From positions 1 to 64,000 of the forward strand of contig NZ_JAENZZ010000003.1 of assembly GCF_016612865.1 (NCBI RefSeq): a stretch of 64,000 nucleotides of DNA, read 5' to 3'. The notes beneath the pieces are model-generated. The model did not search any database. It saw only the letters and a list, made by a program, of their open reading frames with translations, and was not told the origin of the DNA. This DNA comes from Blastococcus sp. TML/M2B. Lineage in GTDB: Bacteria > Actinomycetota > Actinomycetes > Mycobacteriales > Geodermatophilaceae. Made by a program: the position numbers and the translations under genes. Positions 29,487-38,013 of the stretch are shown piece by piece (within the stretch, counting starts at the first letter, position 1; each line of letters starts with the position of its first letter).

Positions 29487-30419
29487 ATGAGGTGGGTGGA
29501 GCGGGTCGCGGACGGGCAGACACCCGGGCCGCCCCCGGCGCTGGCCGCTGTGAAGACCTACCGCTACCTGCGGCTGGCGATGGTCGCCGTCGTCGTCGGC
29601 CTGGGCGTCGCCGTCGTCCACGAGGTGCTCCGGGTCGAGGGCACCTGCTGGCAGACCTCGCTGAGCGGCTACTACTACACGCCGGTCCAGAACGTCCTGG
29701 TCGGAGCGCTCGTCGCCATCGGGCTGTGCCTGGTCGCGCTCAAGGGCAGCACCGACGTGGAGGACGTGCTGCTGAACGTCGCGGGCGTCTGCGCCCCGTT
29801 CGTCGCCGTGGTGCCGATCGCCGAGCCCGGATCGTGCGGGGTCGTCACGGACGGTCTGAACAGGAACCTGAACGTCGCGAACAACGTCACGGCGGTGCTC
29901 GCCGTCGTCGGCATCGCGCTGGCGACGCTCGCCGTCCTCTGGATGCGCAACCGGAGCCGGACGACGGAGGAGCCGCCCCCGACCCGGATCGAGCTGCTCG
30001 GCTACGCGGGGTCGGTGCTGCTGTTCGGCGCGGCCGCCGGTGTCTTCGCGCTGCGAGCGGAGGCGTTCGACCGCTACGGGCACGCCGTCGCCGCGATCAC
30101 GATGTTCGTGCTCGTCGTCGCCGACGTCGCCGTCAACGCGGTGAACCTGCACCGCGGGCGCCGGGGCACGCACGCGCCGGTCCGGCGGATGAACCGCTAC
30201 GCCTGGATCGTGCTGGGCATGGTCGGCTTCGCGGCTGCCAGCGGAGTGCTGGGCCTGCTCGGCGTCGAGCACTGGCTGCTGGTCCTCGAGGCCGGCCTGA
30301 TCGGCTGCTTCGGGGTCTTCTGGGGCCTCCAGACCGTCGAGCTCTGGAACCAGGGGTTGCGCCCCGCGCCGCCCGCCGCGCCGCCGGCGGAGGCTCCGAC
30401 CGAGGCGAGCACGCACTGA
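29487..30419 (+). CDS. Polytopic membrane protein, unknown function
   Basis: A 310-residue integral membrane protein with about eight spans. A conserved-looking loop WQTSLSGYYYTPVQNVLVGA followed by LCLVALKGSTDVEDVLLNVAG recurs in actinobacterial proteins distantly like DUF998, but I cannot assign a function. Two cysteines in external loops (EGTCWQTS and EPGSCGVV) could form a disulfide. The hydrophilic, proline-rich tail ends inside a terminator stem. It stands alone between the response regulator and a convergent oxidoreductase. Confidence 0.65.
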   Translation: MRWVERVADGQTPGPPPALAAVKTYRYLRLAMVAVVVGLGVAVVHEVLRVEGTCWQTSLSGYYYTPVQNVLVGALVAIGLCLVALKGSTDVEDVLLNVAGVCAPFVAVVPIAEPGSCGVVTDGLNRNLNVANNVTAVLAVVGIALATLAVLWMRNRSRTTEEPPPTRIELLGYAGSVLLFGAAAGVFALRAEAFDRYGHAVAAITMFVLVVADVAVNAVNLHRGRRGTHAPVRRMNRYAWIVLGMVGFAAASGVLGLLGVEHWLLVLEAGLIGCFGVFWGLQTVELWNQGLRPAPPAAPPAEAPTEASTH

Positions 30420-30458
30420 GGGCGGTCCCGACCCGGTCGGGAACCGCCCTCAGTGCGT
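30411..30458. terminator. Bidirectional terminator between convergent genes
   Basis: A 23-bp stem with one bulged base: left arm starts ACGCACTGAGGGCGGT at 30411, right arm ends ACCGCCCTCAGTGCGT at 30458. It includes the stop codon of the upstream gene. Confidence 0.75.
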
Positions 30459-30479
30459 GCTGATCGAGGAACTGGCGGG

Positions 30480-31559
30480 TCAGCCGACCTGCTGGAGCGT
30501 CGGGTAGTCGTTGTAGCCCTCGGCGCCGTCGGCGTAGAAGAGGTGCGGCTGGGGCGCGTTCTCCGGGTGCTCGCCGGCCCAGCGCTCGACCAGGTCGGGG
30601 TTGGCGATGACCGGGCGGCCGACGGCGACGGCCTCGGCGTGCGCCTCCTCGATCAGGCCGATCGCCTCCTCGCGGGTGGTCACCGTGCCGAAGCCGCTGT
30701 TGGCGACGAGCGGCCCGCCGAAGCGCCGCCGCAGCTCCTGGACCAGGTCACCACCGGGCTCGGCGTGCAGCACCGACAGGTAGGCCAGGCCCAGCGGGCG
30801 GAGCTGGTCGAGCAGCGCGCCGTAGGTGAGCAGCACGTCGGCGGCGTCGGTCTCGAAGGCGCCCTGGATGTTGTGCTGGGGGGAGATCCGCAGGCCGACC
30901 CGGCCGGCCCCGATCGCCTCGGCCACCGCCGTCACCACCTCGACGACGAAGCGCGCACGGTTCTCGGGCGTCCCGCCGTAGGCGTCGGTGCGCTCGTTGG
31001 ACGCCGGCGACAGGAACTCGTGCAGCAGGTAGCCGTTGGCGCCGTGCAGCTCCACGCCGTCCAGCCCGGCGGCGATCGCGTTGCGGGCGGCCTGCACGAA
31101 CTCGTCGCGGAGCCGGCCCAGCTCGTCGCCGGTCAGCGCGTGCGGCACCGGGTAGGGCTGCTTGCCCGACGGCGTCCGGACCTCGCCCTCGATGGCGATC
31201 GCCGACGGCGCCTCGGCCTCGCGACCGCCGATCACGTCGGGGTGGGTCACCCGGCCGGCGTGCATGAGCTGCATGACGATCGTGCCGCCGCGCTCGTGCA
31301 CCGCGTCGGCGACCGCGCGCCAGCCGGCGATCTGCTCGTCGGTGACGATGCCGGGCTGCCCCGGGTAGCCCTGCGACTGCGGGTTCGGCCAGGTGCCCTC
31401 GGTGATGATCATGCCCAGGCCCGCGCGCTGCCGGTAGTGCTCGGCGATCAGCTCCCCGGGCACGCCGGTCGCGCTCGCACGCAGACGGGTGAGGGGCGCC
31501 ATGACGACGCGGTTGGCCAGCGAGAGGTCGCCGAGGGCGACGGGTGAGAACAGGTCCAC
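30480..31559 (-). CDS. Old yellow enzyme family NADH:flavin oxidoreductase
   Basis: An FMN-dependent ene-reductase of about 359 residues. FMN and substrate motifs are clear: LANRVVMAPLTRLRA, MQLMHAGRVTHPD, GLDGVELHGANGYLLHEFLS and SNERTDAYGGTPENRARF, then VANSGFGTVTTREEA and AVGRPVIANPDLVERW. The HxxN ligand pair is HGAN. It belongs to the NemA/OYE2-like class (reduction of activated C=C bonds or nitro compounds). GTG 31559 gives a normal N-terminus (VDLFSPVALGDLSLANR); a start at 31592 would add 11 residues without family match. Confidence 0.87.
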   Translation of the reverse strand: MDLFSPVALGDLSLANRVVMAPLTRLRASATGVPGELIAEHYRQRAGLGMIITEGTWPNPQSQGYPGQPGIVTDEQIAGWRAVADAVHERGGTIVMQLMHAGRVTHPDVIGGREAEAPSAIAIEGEVRTPSGKQPYPVPHALTGDELGRLRDEFVQAARNAIAAGLDGVELHGANGYLLHEFLSPASNERTDAYGGTPENRARFVVEVVTAVAEAIGAGRVGLRISPQHNIQGAFETDAADVLLTYGALLDQLRPLGLAYLSVLHAEPGGDLVQELRRRFGGPLVANSGFGTVTTREEAIGLIEEAHAEAVAVGRPVIANPDLVERWAGEHPENAPQPHLFYADGAEGYNDYPTLQQVG

Positions 31560-31623
31560 ACGGGGTCGAAGGCGGGTCCGCACGGAGCGCATTCCGTCGT
31601 GCGACCTTCGTCACCATCTGCCC

Positions 31624-31629
31624 TAGGGT
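31624..31629 (+). promoter_or_regulatory. Minus-10 TAGGGT of lipoprotein hydrolase gene (leaderless)
   Basis: TAGGGT, 7 nt, ATG 31637; no ribosome-binding site. Confidence 0.5.
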
Positions 31630-31636
31630 GCAGCGC

Positions 31637-32998
31637 ATGATCCACATCGCGGGCCGTCGCCCGCTGCTGGCCGTCGTCCTCGCGGCCGCCGTCGCGCTGA
31701 CCGGCTGCTCGTCGGACGACGACGGCGGCGCGTCCCCGGCCGCCGGGTCCGAGCCGGCGCCCGAGGTGGTCGAGGGCACCGACCCGCTGCCGCCGCTGCC
31801 CGACGACGTCGCCCTGCCGATCGTGTTCGTGCACGGCTTCGCCGGCTCCGCGCAGCAGATCGAGTCCAACGCGATGCGGTTCGTGGCCAACGGCTACCCC
31901 GAGGACCGGATCGTCGCCTACGACCACGACGGCGCCGGGCTGGACATCCCCGCCTACGCCGCCGGCCTCGCCGAGGTCGTCGACGACACCCTCGCCGAGT
32001 TCGGCGTCGAGAAGGTCTACCTGATCGGCCACTCCCGGGGCACCTTCGTGTCGAACCTCTTCCTCGGCGATCCCGCGCAGGTGGCGAAGGTGGCCAAGTA
32101 CGTCGCCATCGACGGCCGGCCCTGCCCCGAGCCGCAGCCCGTCCCCTGCATCGCGCCGGTGCAGCCCCAGTTCCCGGGGCAGTCGCACGTGGAGGTGGCG
32201 ACGTCGAAGGAGTCCTTCGCCGTCCAGTACGAGTTCCTCGTCGGCGAGGCCCCCGAGGTGGTCGACATCGTGCCGCAGCGCGCGCCGGTGGAGATCTCCG
32301 GCCGGGCGGTCAACTTCCCGGCGAACACCGGCCGTGACGCGACGCTCGACATCTGGGCGATCGACCCCGGCACCGGCGCCCGCACCGGGGACGAGCCGCA
32401 CGCCAGCACCGAGCTGGGTCCCGACGGCGAGTTCGGCCCGATCGAGCTCGAGAACGGCGCCCACTACGAGTACGCGCTGAGCTCCGGCAGCTCCCCCGTC
32501 GTCCACCACCTGTACCTGCAGCCCTACGTGCGGAGCAGCGCCTTCGTGCGGCTGCTCTCGTCCGAGCCCGACGGCCCGGTGCGGCAGAACACCAACGTCG
32601 GCGAGGACCACGTGGCGCTGGTGATCATGCGGATGCGCGAGTGGCACGCGGAGGGCGACGCCGACGTCCTCGAGCTGAGCGTCGACGGCGGCGAGCCGGT
32701 GGACGTGATCACCGACTACGTGGGCAACGCCGCGATCGGGCTGCACGTGCACGACGACGCCGCGACCCCCGGCGAGACGACGCTGGCGAAACTGCCCTAC
32801 TTCGGCGAGCAGCCGTTCCAGAGCGGCATCGACGTCTTCCTGCCGGCCGCGCCCGACGCGTCCGGGACGGTGACCGCCCGCAACCTGCCCCGCGGCGACG
32901 CCGCCCGGCCGCAGACGCTCAACGTGCCGAACTGGCCCTCGTCCGGGCACACGGTGAGCCTCGTGTTCGCCGACTGGGCGGTCGACGGCGCGGCCTGA
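31637..32998 (+). CDS. Exported lipoprotein alpha/beta-hydrolase
   Basis: A 453-residue predicted lipoprotein. The signal peptide ends in the lipobox LTGC (Cys near residue 23). The hydrolase half has the oxyanion motif IVFVHGFAGSAQQ and nucleophile elbow YLIGHSRGTFVS, as in triacylglycerol lipases. From about residue 210 a beta-rich region (PVEISGRAVNFPANTGRDAT) follows, resembling the C-terminal modules of secreted actinobacterial esterases of the AF_1763-like group. It is expected on the outer face of the membrane, acting on esters; the substrate is unknown. The gene ends just before a double-hairpin repeat shared with the convergent MFS gene. Confidence 0.8.
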   Translation: MIHIAGRRPLLAVVLAAAVALTGCSSDDDGGASPAAGSEPAPEVVEGTDPLPPLPDDVALPIVFVHGFAGSAQQIESNAMRFVANGYPEDRIVAYDHDGAGLDIPAYAAGLAEVVDDTLAEFGVEKVYLIGHSRGTFVSNLFLGDPAQVAKVAKYVAIDGRPCPEPQPVPCIAPVQPQFPGQSHVEVATSKESFAVQYEFLVGEAPEVVDIVPQRAPVEISGRAVNFPANTGRDATLDIWAIDPGTGARTGDEPHASTELGPDGEFGPIELENGAHYEYALSSGSSPVVHHLYLQPYVRSSAFVRLLSSEPDGPVRQNTNVGEDHVALVIMRMREWHAEGDADVLELSVDGGEPVDVITDYVGNAAIGLHVHDDAATPGETTLAKLPYFGEQPFQSGIDVFLPAAPDASGTVTARNLPRGDAARPQTLNVPNWPSSGHTVSLVFADWAVDGAA

Positions 32999-33013
32999 CC
33001 GGAGCCGCCCCGG

Positions 33014-33099
33014 GCACGTCCTCCCTCAGCTCCGAGCGTCCTCCCTCGTGGTGCGCGGTGAGGGAGGAAGCGCTGGGATCAGGTTCCCTGATCCCAGCG
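33014..33099. repeat. Double-hairpin element, copy 1
   Basis: An 86-bp element with two stems: CGTCCTCCCTC / GAGGGAGGA and CGCTGGGATCAGG / CCTGATCCCAGCG. Copies 2 and 3 are at 42671 and 42930. The loop of the first stem here (CTCGTGGTGCGCGGTGAG) is the exact reverse complement of the loop in copy 3 (CTCACCGCGCACCACGAG). The stop codon and last residues of the minus-strand MFS gene (RWDQGT) are encoded by the element. Confidence 0.85.
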
Positions 33100-34578
33100 C
33101 GGGCCCGGGACCCCGTCGGCCGGGGCGGGCGTGGGCGCGGGCACCGCGACCGGGGCGGGCACCTGCAGGTCGGCGTGGTGCCCGCGGCCGACGGCGAGCG
33201 CCAGCAGGCTGGAGACGAGGGCGAGACCGACGGTGAGCGCCCACCCGCGCTGGGCGCCGGCGAGCTCCCCAGCGCCCCCGGCCACCGCCGCGAGCAGGAT
33301 CGAGACGCCCAGCGTGGCGCCGATCTGCCGGAACGCGCCGAAGGTCGCCGTCCCGGTCGCCAGGGACGCCGGCGGCAGCGACGACGACGCCGCGGCGGAG
33401 AAGTTGGTGAGCGTCAACCCGACGCCGATGCCGGTGAACACCTGCCCGGGCAGGAAGTCGGCGACGAACCCGCTCTCCGGGCCGACCTGGAGGATCCAGT
33501 ACAGCGCGCCCATGGCGAAGATCGCCGTCCCCGCGGCGGCGACCGGCCCGCAGCCGATGCGCGCGCCGAGCCGGCCGGCGGGGATCGCGGTGATGGCGGC
33601 CAGGGCCGGGCCCGGGATCAGCGCGAAGCCCGCCTCGATCGAGGAGAAGCCCCAGCCCTCGGTCAGCCACAGCACGTTGCCCAGCAGCATCCCGCCGAAG
33701 CCGGCCATGAAGAACGCCATCGCCAGGTTGGCGAGGGTGTAGGAGCGGACCCGGAACAGCGCCAGCGGCAGCACGGGGACGACGCCGCGCGGCGCCCGGG
33801 CGGCACGCAGCGCGACCAGCGCCCCGGCGACGGCGGCCCCGGCGAACGCGCCGACGACGACGCGGCTGCCCCAGCCGCGGTCGGGCGCGTCGACCAGCGC
33901 GTAGGCGAGCAGGCCCACCGAGGCGACCAGCAGCACCGCGCCCACGAAGTCGGGTCGGCGGGTCTCGGTCTCGTCCTTCGACTCCGGGAGCACGCGCAGG
34001 CCCACGACCAGCGCGGCGATGCCGATCGGGATGTTGACCAGGAAGATCCAGCGCCACGAGAGCTCCAGCAGCAGCCCGCCGATCGGCGGCCCCAGCGCGG
34101 CGGCCACCCCGCCGACCATCGACCACACCGCGATCGCCGTCGCCCGCCGGGCCGGGGGGAAGGCGTGCAGGAGCAGCGCCAGCGACGTCGCCGTCACCAT
34201 CGCCCCGCCGACGGACTGCACCACCCGGAACGCGACCAGGCTGGGCACGCCCCAGGCGAACGCGCAGCCCAGCGAGCCGGCCAGGAAGGTGGCCAGGCCG
34301 GTGAGGAAGACGCGACGCCGGCCGATCCGGTCGGCGATCCGGCCGGCCGGGGCGAGCAGCGCGGCGAACACGATCGTGTAGCCGTTGAGCACCCAGGACA
34401 GCGCGCCGGTCGAGCTCTCGAAGGTCTCCCCGAGCACCGGGAACGCGATGTTGACGATGAACAGGTCGAGCGAGGAGAGGAAGACCGCCGCCGAGACCAC
34501 GAGCAGCACCAGCCCCGGGCTGCGCACGAGGGCTGCGCCCGCCGGCCCGGTCGTCGTCGGCTCGGTCGTCGCGCTCAT
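33079..34578 (-). CDS. MFS drug exporter (DHA2-like)
   Basis: A 499-residue major facilitator with about 14 spans. Motif A is GRIADRIGRRRVFLTG, motif C region reads GPPIGGLLLELSWRWIFLVN, the pattern of the EmrB/QacA (DHA2) drug:proton antiporters. It should export toxic hydrophobic compounds. The start ATG 34578 lies across an 84-bp gap from the divergent HxlR regulator, with two identical-type operators in between, so export is probably induced by that regulator. The last residues (GPRWDQGT) come from a repeat element. Confidence 0.88.
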   Translation of the reverse strand: MSATTEPTTTGPAGAALVRSPGLVLLVVSAAVFLSSLDLFIVNIAFPVLGETFESSTGALSWVLNGYTIVFAALLAPAGRIADRIGRRRVFLTGLATFLAGSLGCAFAWGVPSLVAFRVVQSVGGAMVTATSLALLLHAFPPARRATAIAVWSMVGGVAAALGPPIGGLLLELSWRWIFLVNIPIGIAALVVGLRVLPESKDETETRRPDFVGAVLLVASVGLLAYALVDAPDRGWGSRVVVGAFAGAAVAGALVALRAARAPRGVVPVLPLALFRVRSYTLANLAMAFFMAGFGGMLLGNVLWLTEGWGFSSIEAGFALIPGPALAAITAIPAGRLGARIGCGPVAAAGTAIFAMGALYWILQVGPESGFVADFLPGQVFTGIGVGLTLTNFSAAASSSLPPASLATGTATFGAFRQIGATLGVSILLAAVAGGAGELAGAQRGWALTVGLALVSSLLALAVGRGHHADLQVPAPVAVPAPTPAPADGVPGPRWDQGT

Positions 34579-34595
34579 GGCACCGCCCCGTCCTC

Positions 34596-34612
34596 GGTTC
34601 GCCAGCCGAACC
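34596..34612. promoter_or_regulatory. HxlR operator 1
   Basis: GGTTCGCCAGCCGAACC: 6-bp inverted arms GGTTCG/CGAACC with 5-bp spacer. Confidence 0.75.
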
Positions 34613-34637
34613 GACTGCGCCGGACCGTACACGAGTC

Positions 34638-34654
34638 GGTTCGGTATGCGAACC
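34638..34654. promoter_or_regulatory. HxlR operator 2
   Basis: GGTTCGGTATGCGAACC, same arms and spacer length as operator 1, whose start is exactly 42 bp away (four helical turns). Confidence 0.75.
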
Positions 34655-34662
34655 TTGGAACT

Positions 34663-35112
34663 GTGACGAGCCGACTGGACGAGCTGCCGGGACGACGGTG
34701 CTCGATCGCGGGCGCCCTCGACGTCGTGGGCGACCGGTGGGCGCTGCTCGTCGTCCGCGAGGTGGCGCTGGGCGTGCACCGGTTCAGCGAGATCCGGCAG
34801 GGCACCGGCGCGCCGCGCGAGCAGCTCACCGCCCGGTTGAACGGCCTGGTCGAGGCCGGGGTGCTGGAGCGCAGGCAGTACTGCGACGCCCCACCGCGCT
34901 GGGACTACCACCTGACGACGGCCGGCCGGGACCTGTGGCCGGTGCTCCAGGGGCTCATGCAGTGGGGCGACCGCTACGTCGCCGACGAGCCGCCGGTCGA
35001 GCTGCGGCACGCCGGGCACCGCATCACCGCGTCGTGGGTCTGCGACGTCTGCGGTGAGCGGATCGGCCGGGACACCGAGCGGCACGTCCGGACGGCGCAC
35101 GAGCCCGGCTGA
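34663..35112 (+). CDS. HxlR-family regulator of the MFS exporter
   Basis: A 149-residue winged-helix protein. The family pattern is clear: RRCSIAGALDVVGDRWALLV, REVALGVHRFSEIRQGTG, LTARLNGLVEAGVLERRQY and WDYHLTTAGRDLWPVLQGLM. A short C-terminal CxxC segment (WVCDVCGERI) could bind zinc or sense oxidants; many HxlR proteins lack it. The N-terminal Cys in RRCSI is the conserved HxlR cysteine. GTG 34663 is divergent from the MFS exporter with two matching palindromes between them. Confidence 0.88.
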   Translation: MTSRLDELPGRRCSIAGALDVVGDRWALLVVREVALGVHRFSEIRQGTGAPREQLTARLNGLVEAGVLERRQYCDAPPRWDYHLTTAGRDLWPVLQGLMQWGDRYVADEPPVELRHAGHRITASWVCDVCGERIGRDTERHVRTAHEPG

Positions 35113-35145
35113 CGCCGTCCCCAGTACCTGACGCCGTCCCGCACG

Positions 35146-35195
35146 TGCGGGGAAACAGGCCCTCCCCGGGCCCCGCCAGGGCCAGGTTCCCCGCA
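35146..35195. terminator. Hairpin between HxlR and SDR genes
   Basis: Arms TGCGGGGAAACAGGCCCT and AGGGCCAGGTTCCCCGCA pair along 18 positions with about two mismatches. The two flanking genes are convergent. Confidence 0.6.
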
Positions 35196-35214
35196 GCTGG
35201 CCCCGGGCCGCCGG

Positions 35215-36144
35215 TCAGGCGGGCGGCACCTCCAGCGGGATCCCCGTCTCGCGCTCGGAGACCGCCCAGAGGACGTCGATCTGCTTCGCCAGGTCGAACC
35301 GGCGCAGGACCGGACGGCGGACCGGGGCCCCGTGCGAGCCGAACCGCGGGGCGTAGAGCTCTCCGCCGGCCGCCGCGGGGTCGGTGGCCGCCCGCAGCTG
35401 CGGCCGGGCGCCCTCGAGCGGCGTCATGCCCGAGCGCGCCGTGACCGCGTGCCCGAACGCGCCCGCCCAGCCCCCGCCGCCCTCGCGCACCGTGCGCGCC
35501 TGCAGGTCGGTGTTCGACAGCCCCGGGTGCGCGATCAGCGAGGCCGCCGCGACACCCGCCCGCGCGAAGCGCTGCTGCAGGCCCAGCCCGAAGTGGTAGT
35601 TGGCCATCTTGGCCCGCGCGTAGGAGCCCCAGGCCCGGTACCGCCGCGTCATGTGCGGGTCCGCCGGGTCCAGCGGGCCGCCCATGAACCGCGCGGTGCT
35701 GGTCACCGTCACCACCCGGGCCGCCGGCGCACGCAGCAGCGCCGGCAGCAGGTGCGCGGTGAGCGCCCAGTGCCCCAGGTGGTCGACGCCGAGCTGCATC
35801 TCGAAGCCGTCGGCGGTGGTGCGCTGCGGCATCGCCATGACGCCGGCGTTGTTCACGAGCAGGTCGACCCGCTCGTGCGCGTCGAGCACCGCCCGCGCCG
35901 CCGTCGCAACGACCGACAGGTCGCCCAGGTCCAGCGGCACCACCTCGAGCGAGGCCTCCGGGACGCGCTCGCGGATCCGCGCGGTCGCCGTCGCGGTCTT
36001 CTCCGGGTCCCGGGCGGCGACGACGACGTGCGCCCCCGCGCCGGCCAGCGCCAGCGCCGTCTGGAAGCCCAGGCCGCCGTTGCCGCCGGTCACGACCGCG
36101 GTGCGTCCGTGCAGGTCGGGGATGTCCTTCTCGGTCCAGGCCAC
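35215..36144 (-). CDS. Short-chain dehydrogenase/reductase
   Basis: A 309-residue NAD(P)-dependent oxidoreductase. The cofactor motif is TGGNGGLG (residues 19-26), the NNAG motif is LLVNNAGVMAMP and the catalytic YxxxK is in GSYARAKMAN. The whole sequence is of the retinol-dehydrogenase/protochlorophyllide-reductase-like SDR group common in actinobacteria, in which substrate cannot be told from sequence. It is 19 bp after an SRPBCC gene and shares its direction. Confidence 0.85.
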   Translation of the reverse strand: MAWTEKDIPDLHGRTAVVTGGNGGLGFQTALALAGAGAHVVVAARDPEKTATATARIRERVPEASLEVVPLDLGDLSVVATAARAVLDAHERVDLLVNNAGVMAMPQRTTADGFEMQLGVDHLGHWALTAHLLPALLRAPAARVVTVTSTARFMGGPLDPADPHMTRRYRAWGSYARAKMANYHFGLGLQQRFARAGVAAASLIAHPGLSNTDLQARTVREGGGGWAGAFGHAVTARSGMTPLEGARPQLRAATDPAAAGGELYAPRFGSHGAPVRRPVLRRFDLAKQIDVLWAVSERETGIPLEVPPA

Positions 36145-36163
36145 GCGCCGATCCTTCCCCAGG

Positions 36164-36718
36164 TCAGCGCAGCCGGCCGGTCGCGCGCAGCTCGACGGCG
36201 GTGAGCACCTCCCAGCGCACCGCGGAGCTGCCCGGCCGGATCAGCCGCCAGTAGCGGGCGAACGCCCTCCGGCTGGCGTCGTCGGTGGCCCGCACGCGGG
36301 TCTCCGAGGCGAGCTCGGTGCCGTTGCCGCGGGGCGTGAGCCGGAAGTCCACGGCCGCGACCACCCAGCCGGGCTCGTCCCACGCCCGCAGCTGCGCGGC
36401 GTCGAGCGCGGGACCGGACTCCCCGCCGGTGAGGTGCCAGGGCTGCAGCAGCCCGCCGGCGACCACCGACGTCGGGGGCTCGGACGCGAGCAGCGGCACC
36501 GGCAGCGCGTCCAGGAAGGGCCGGTCGTGCAGCTGGCCCAGCCCGCGCCCGGAGAGCACCACCGGCAGGAACCGGGCGGCCGACAGCACGAGGGTCACCG
36601 GCAGCCCGGAGAGCCGGACGGCGTGCAGCGCGTCCCAGACCACCTCGGGCGGCGCGGCGATCCACCGCGCCTGCCGGGTGACGTGCTGCGGCCGCGGGAC
36701 GACGTCGTCGAGCCGCAC
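36164..36718 (-). CDS. SRPBCC-like protein, unknown ligand
   Basis: A 184-residue protein. The opening ARWIAAPPEVVWDALHAV and the strands WVVAAVDFRLTPRGNGTELA, SETRVRATDDASRRAFARYW, RLIRPGSSAVRWEVL resemble the helix-grip (START/SRPBCC) fold that binds hydrophobic ligands. Function unknown. It lies between the serine hydrolase (3 bp gap) and the SDR on the same strand, so the three are probably one operon. Confidence 0.65.
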   Translation of the reverse strand: MRLDDVVPRPQHVTRQARWIAAPPEVVWDALHAVRLSGLPVTLVLSAARFLPVVLSGRGLGQLHDRPFLDALPVPLLASEPPTSVVAGGLLQPWHLTGGESGPALDAAQLRAWDEPGWVVAAVDFRLTPRGNGTELASETRVRATDDASRRAFARYWRLIRPGSSAVRWEVLTAVELRATGRLR

Positions 36719-36721
36719 CGG

Positions 36722-37858
36722 TCAGGCCAGTGCGGCGTAGACGGCGCGCACGTAGGCCTCGCTGCGCGGCGAGCCGATCAACCCGCCGCCCATCCTGTTC
36801 ATCATGTAGCTGATCGTGAGCCGGCGGTCGAGGTCCATGATCACCAGCGACCCGCCCCAGCCGCCCCAGAAGAAGGTGCGTCCCTCGGGCAGGTAGGGCA
36901 CCGCTGGGGAGCCGAGGCAGAAGCCGGTGCCCCACCGGAAGGGGGCGCCGAGCACGAGGTCGACGCCGTCGGCCTGCTCGTCGAAGATCCGCTCGATGGT
37001 CGCCGGTGAGAGCAGCCGGACGCCGTCGGCCTCCCCGCCCAGGCTCAGCACCCGGAGCGCCTTCATCACGCCGCGGGCGTTGGAGTGCCCGTTGAGCGCG
37101 CCCAGGTCGGCGGCCCGCCACTCCGGCGAGTTCGCCGCGGCGGCCGAGGCCTTGGGCCCGGTGAACGTCTTCACGGCGACCGACTCCGGGTCCGGCGCAG
37201 CGCCGCCCCCCTCGGGCCGCGGCGGCGCGACGACGGGGGCGATGCGGGAGACCTCGGACTCGCGGGCGCCGATCTGGAAGTCCGCGCCCAGCGGGTCGGC
37301 GATCCGGTCGGCGACGAACTTCTTGAACGTGGTGCCGGTGATCCGGCGGATGACCTCGCCGACGAGGTGGCCCTGGTTGTTCGCGTGGTAGCCCGAGGCG
37401 GTGCCCGGCTCCCACCACGGCCGCTGCTGCGCCAGCCGCTCGGTGGCCGACGTCCAGTCGTACATGTCGCGGATCGAGAAGGGGCGCTCCCAGCCGGAGA
37501 CGCCGGAGGTGTGCGAGAGCAGGTGCCGGACCAGCACGCCCTTCTTGCCCTTGGCCGCGAACTCCGGCCAGTAGTCGGCGACCGGCGCGTCCAGGTCCAG
37601 CTCGCCGCGGTCGGCCAGCATCAGCGCGGAGAGCGCGAGCACGCACTTCGTCGTCGACCAGACGTTGACGATCGTGTGCTCGGACCACTCCTGGGTGCGC
37701 TCGGCGTCGCGGTGCCCGCCCCAGACGTCGACGACGGTCTTCCCGTCCAGGTCGACGGCGATCGACGCGCCGAGCTCCTCGCCCGCGTCGAGCTGCTGGG
37801 CCAGCGCGTCCCGCACGCCGGCGAACCGCTCGTCCCACCGGCCGTGGACCTCGGCCAT
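36722..37858 (-). CDS. Serine hydrolase, beta-lactamase class C family
   Basis: A 378-residue esterase of the EstB/class C beta-lactamase type. The nucleophile motif is STTK (Ser68, Lys71), the HTSG motif typical of this family is in VRHLLSHTSGVSGW, the tyrosine motif is GYHANNQGHL, and the glycine-rich WGGWGGSLVIMD takes the place of KTG. No signal peptide, so it should be cytoplasmic. ATG 37858 follows GGAGGTGGC. It is the first gene of the probable operon with the SRPBCC protein and SDR. Confidence 0.85.
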   Translation of the reverse strand: MAEVHGRWDERFAGVRDALAQQLDAGEELGASIAVDLDGKTVVDVWGGHRDAERTQEWSEHTIVNVWSTTKCVLALSALMLADRGELDLDAPVADYWPEFAAKGKKGVLVRHLLSHTSGVSGWERPFSIRDMYDWTSATERLAQQRPWWEPGTASGYHANNQGHLVGEVIRRITGTTFKKFVADRIADPLGADFQIGARESEVSRIAPVVAPPRPEGGGAAPDPESVAVKTFTGPKASAAAANSPEWRAADLGALNGHSNARGVMKALRVLSLGGEADGVRLLSPATIERIFDEQADGVDLVLGAPFRWGTGFCLGSPAVPYLPEGRTFFWGGWGGSLVIMDLDRRLTISYMMNRMGGGLIGSPRSEAYVRAVYAALA

Positions 37859-37962
37859 GCCACCTCCCGGTTCCCGGGACGGCGCCGCTGCCGTCCGCTG
37901 ACCCATCCGACCACGGCACCCCCGGCACCGCGAGGCGCCCGCTCCCGGCCGACCGGGCGCAC

Positions 37963-37997
37963 GGATGCGTCGTTCCCGGGGGCCGGATGACGCATCC
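37963..37997. terminator. Hairpin after the GGDEF gene
   Basis: GGATGCGTC and GACGCATCC, 9-bp perfect arms with a 17-nt GC-rich loop, 17 bp past the GGDEF stop on the minus strand. Confidence 0.55.
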
Positions 37998-38013
37998 CCG
38001 CGCCTGGAGGCGG

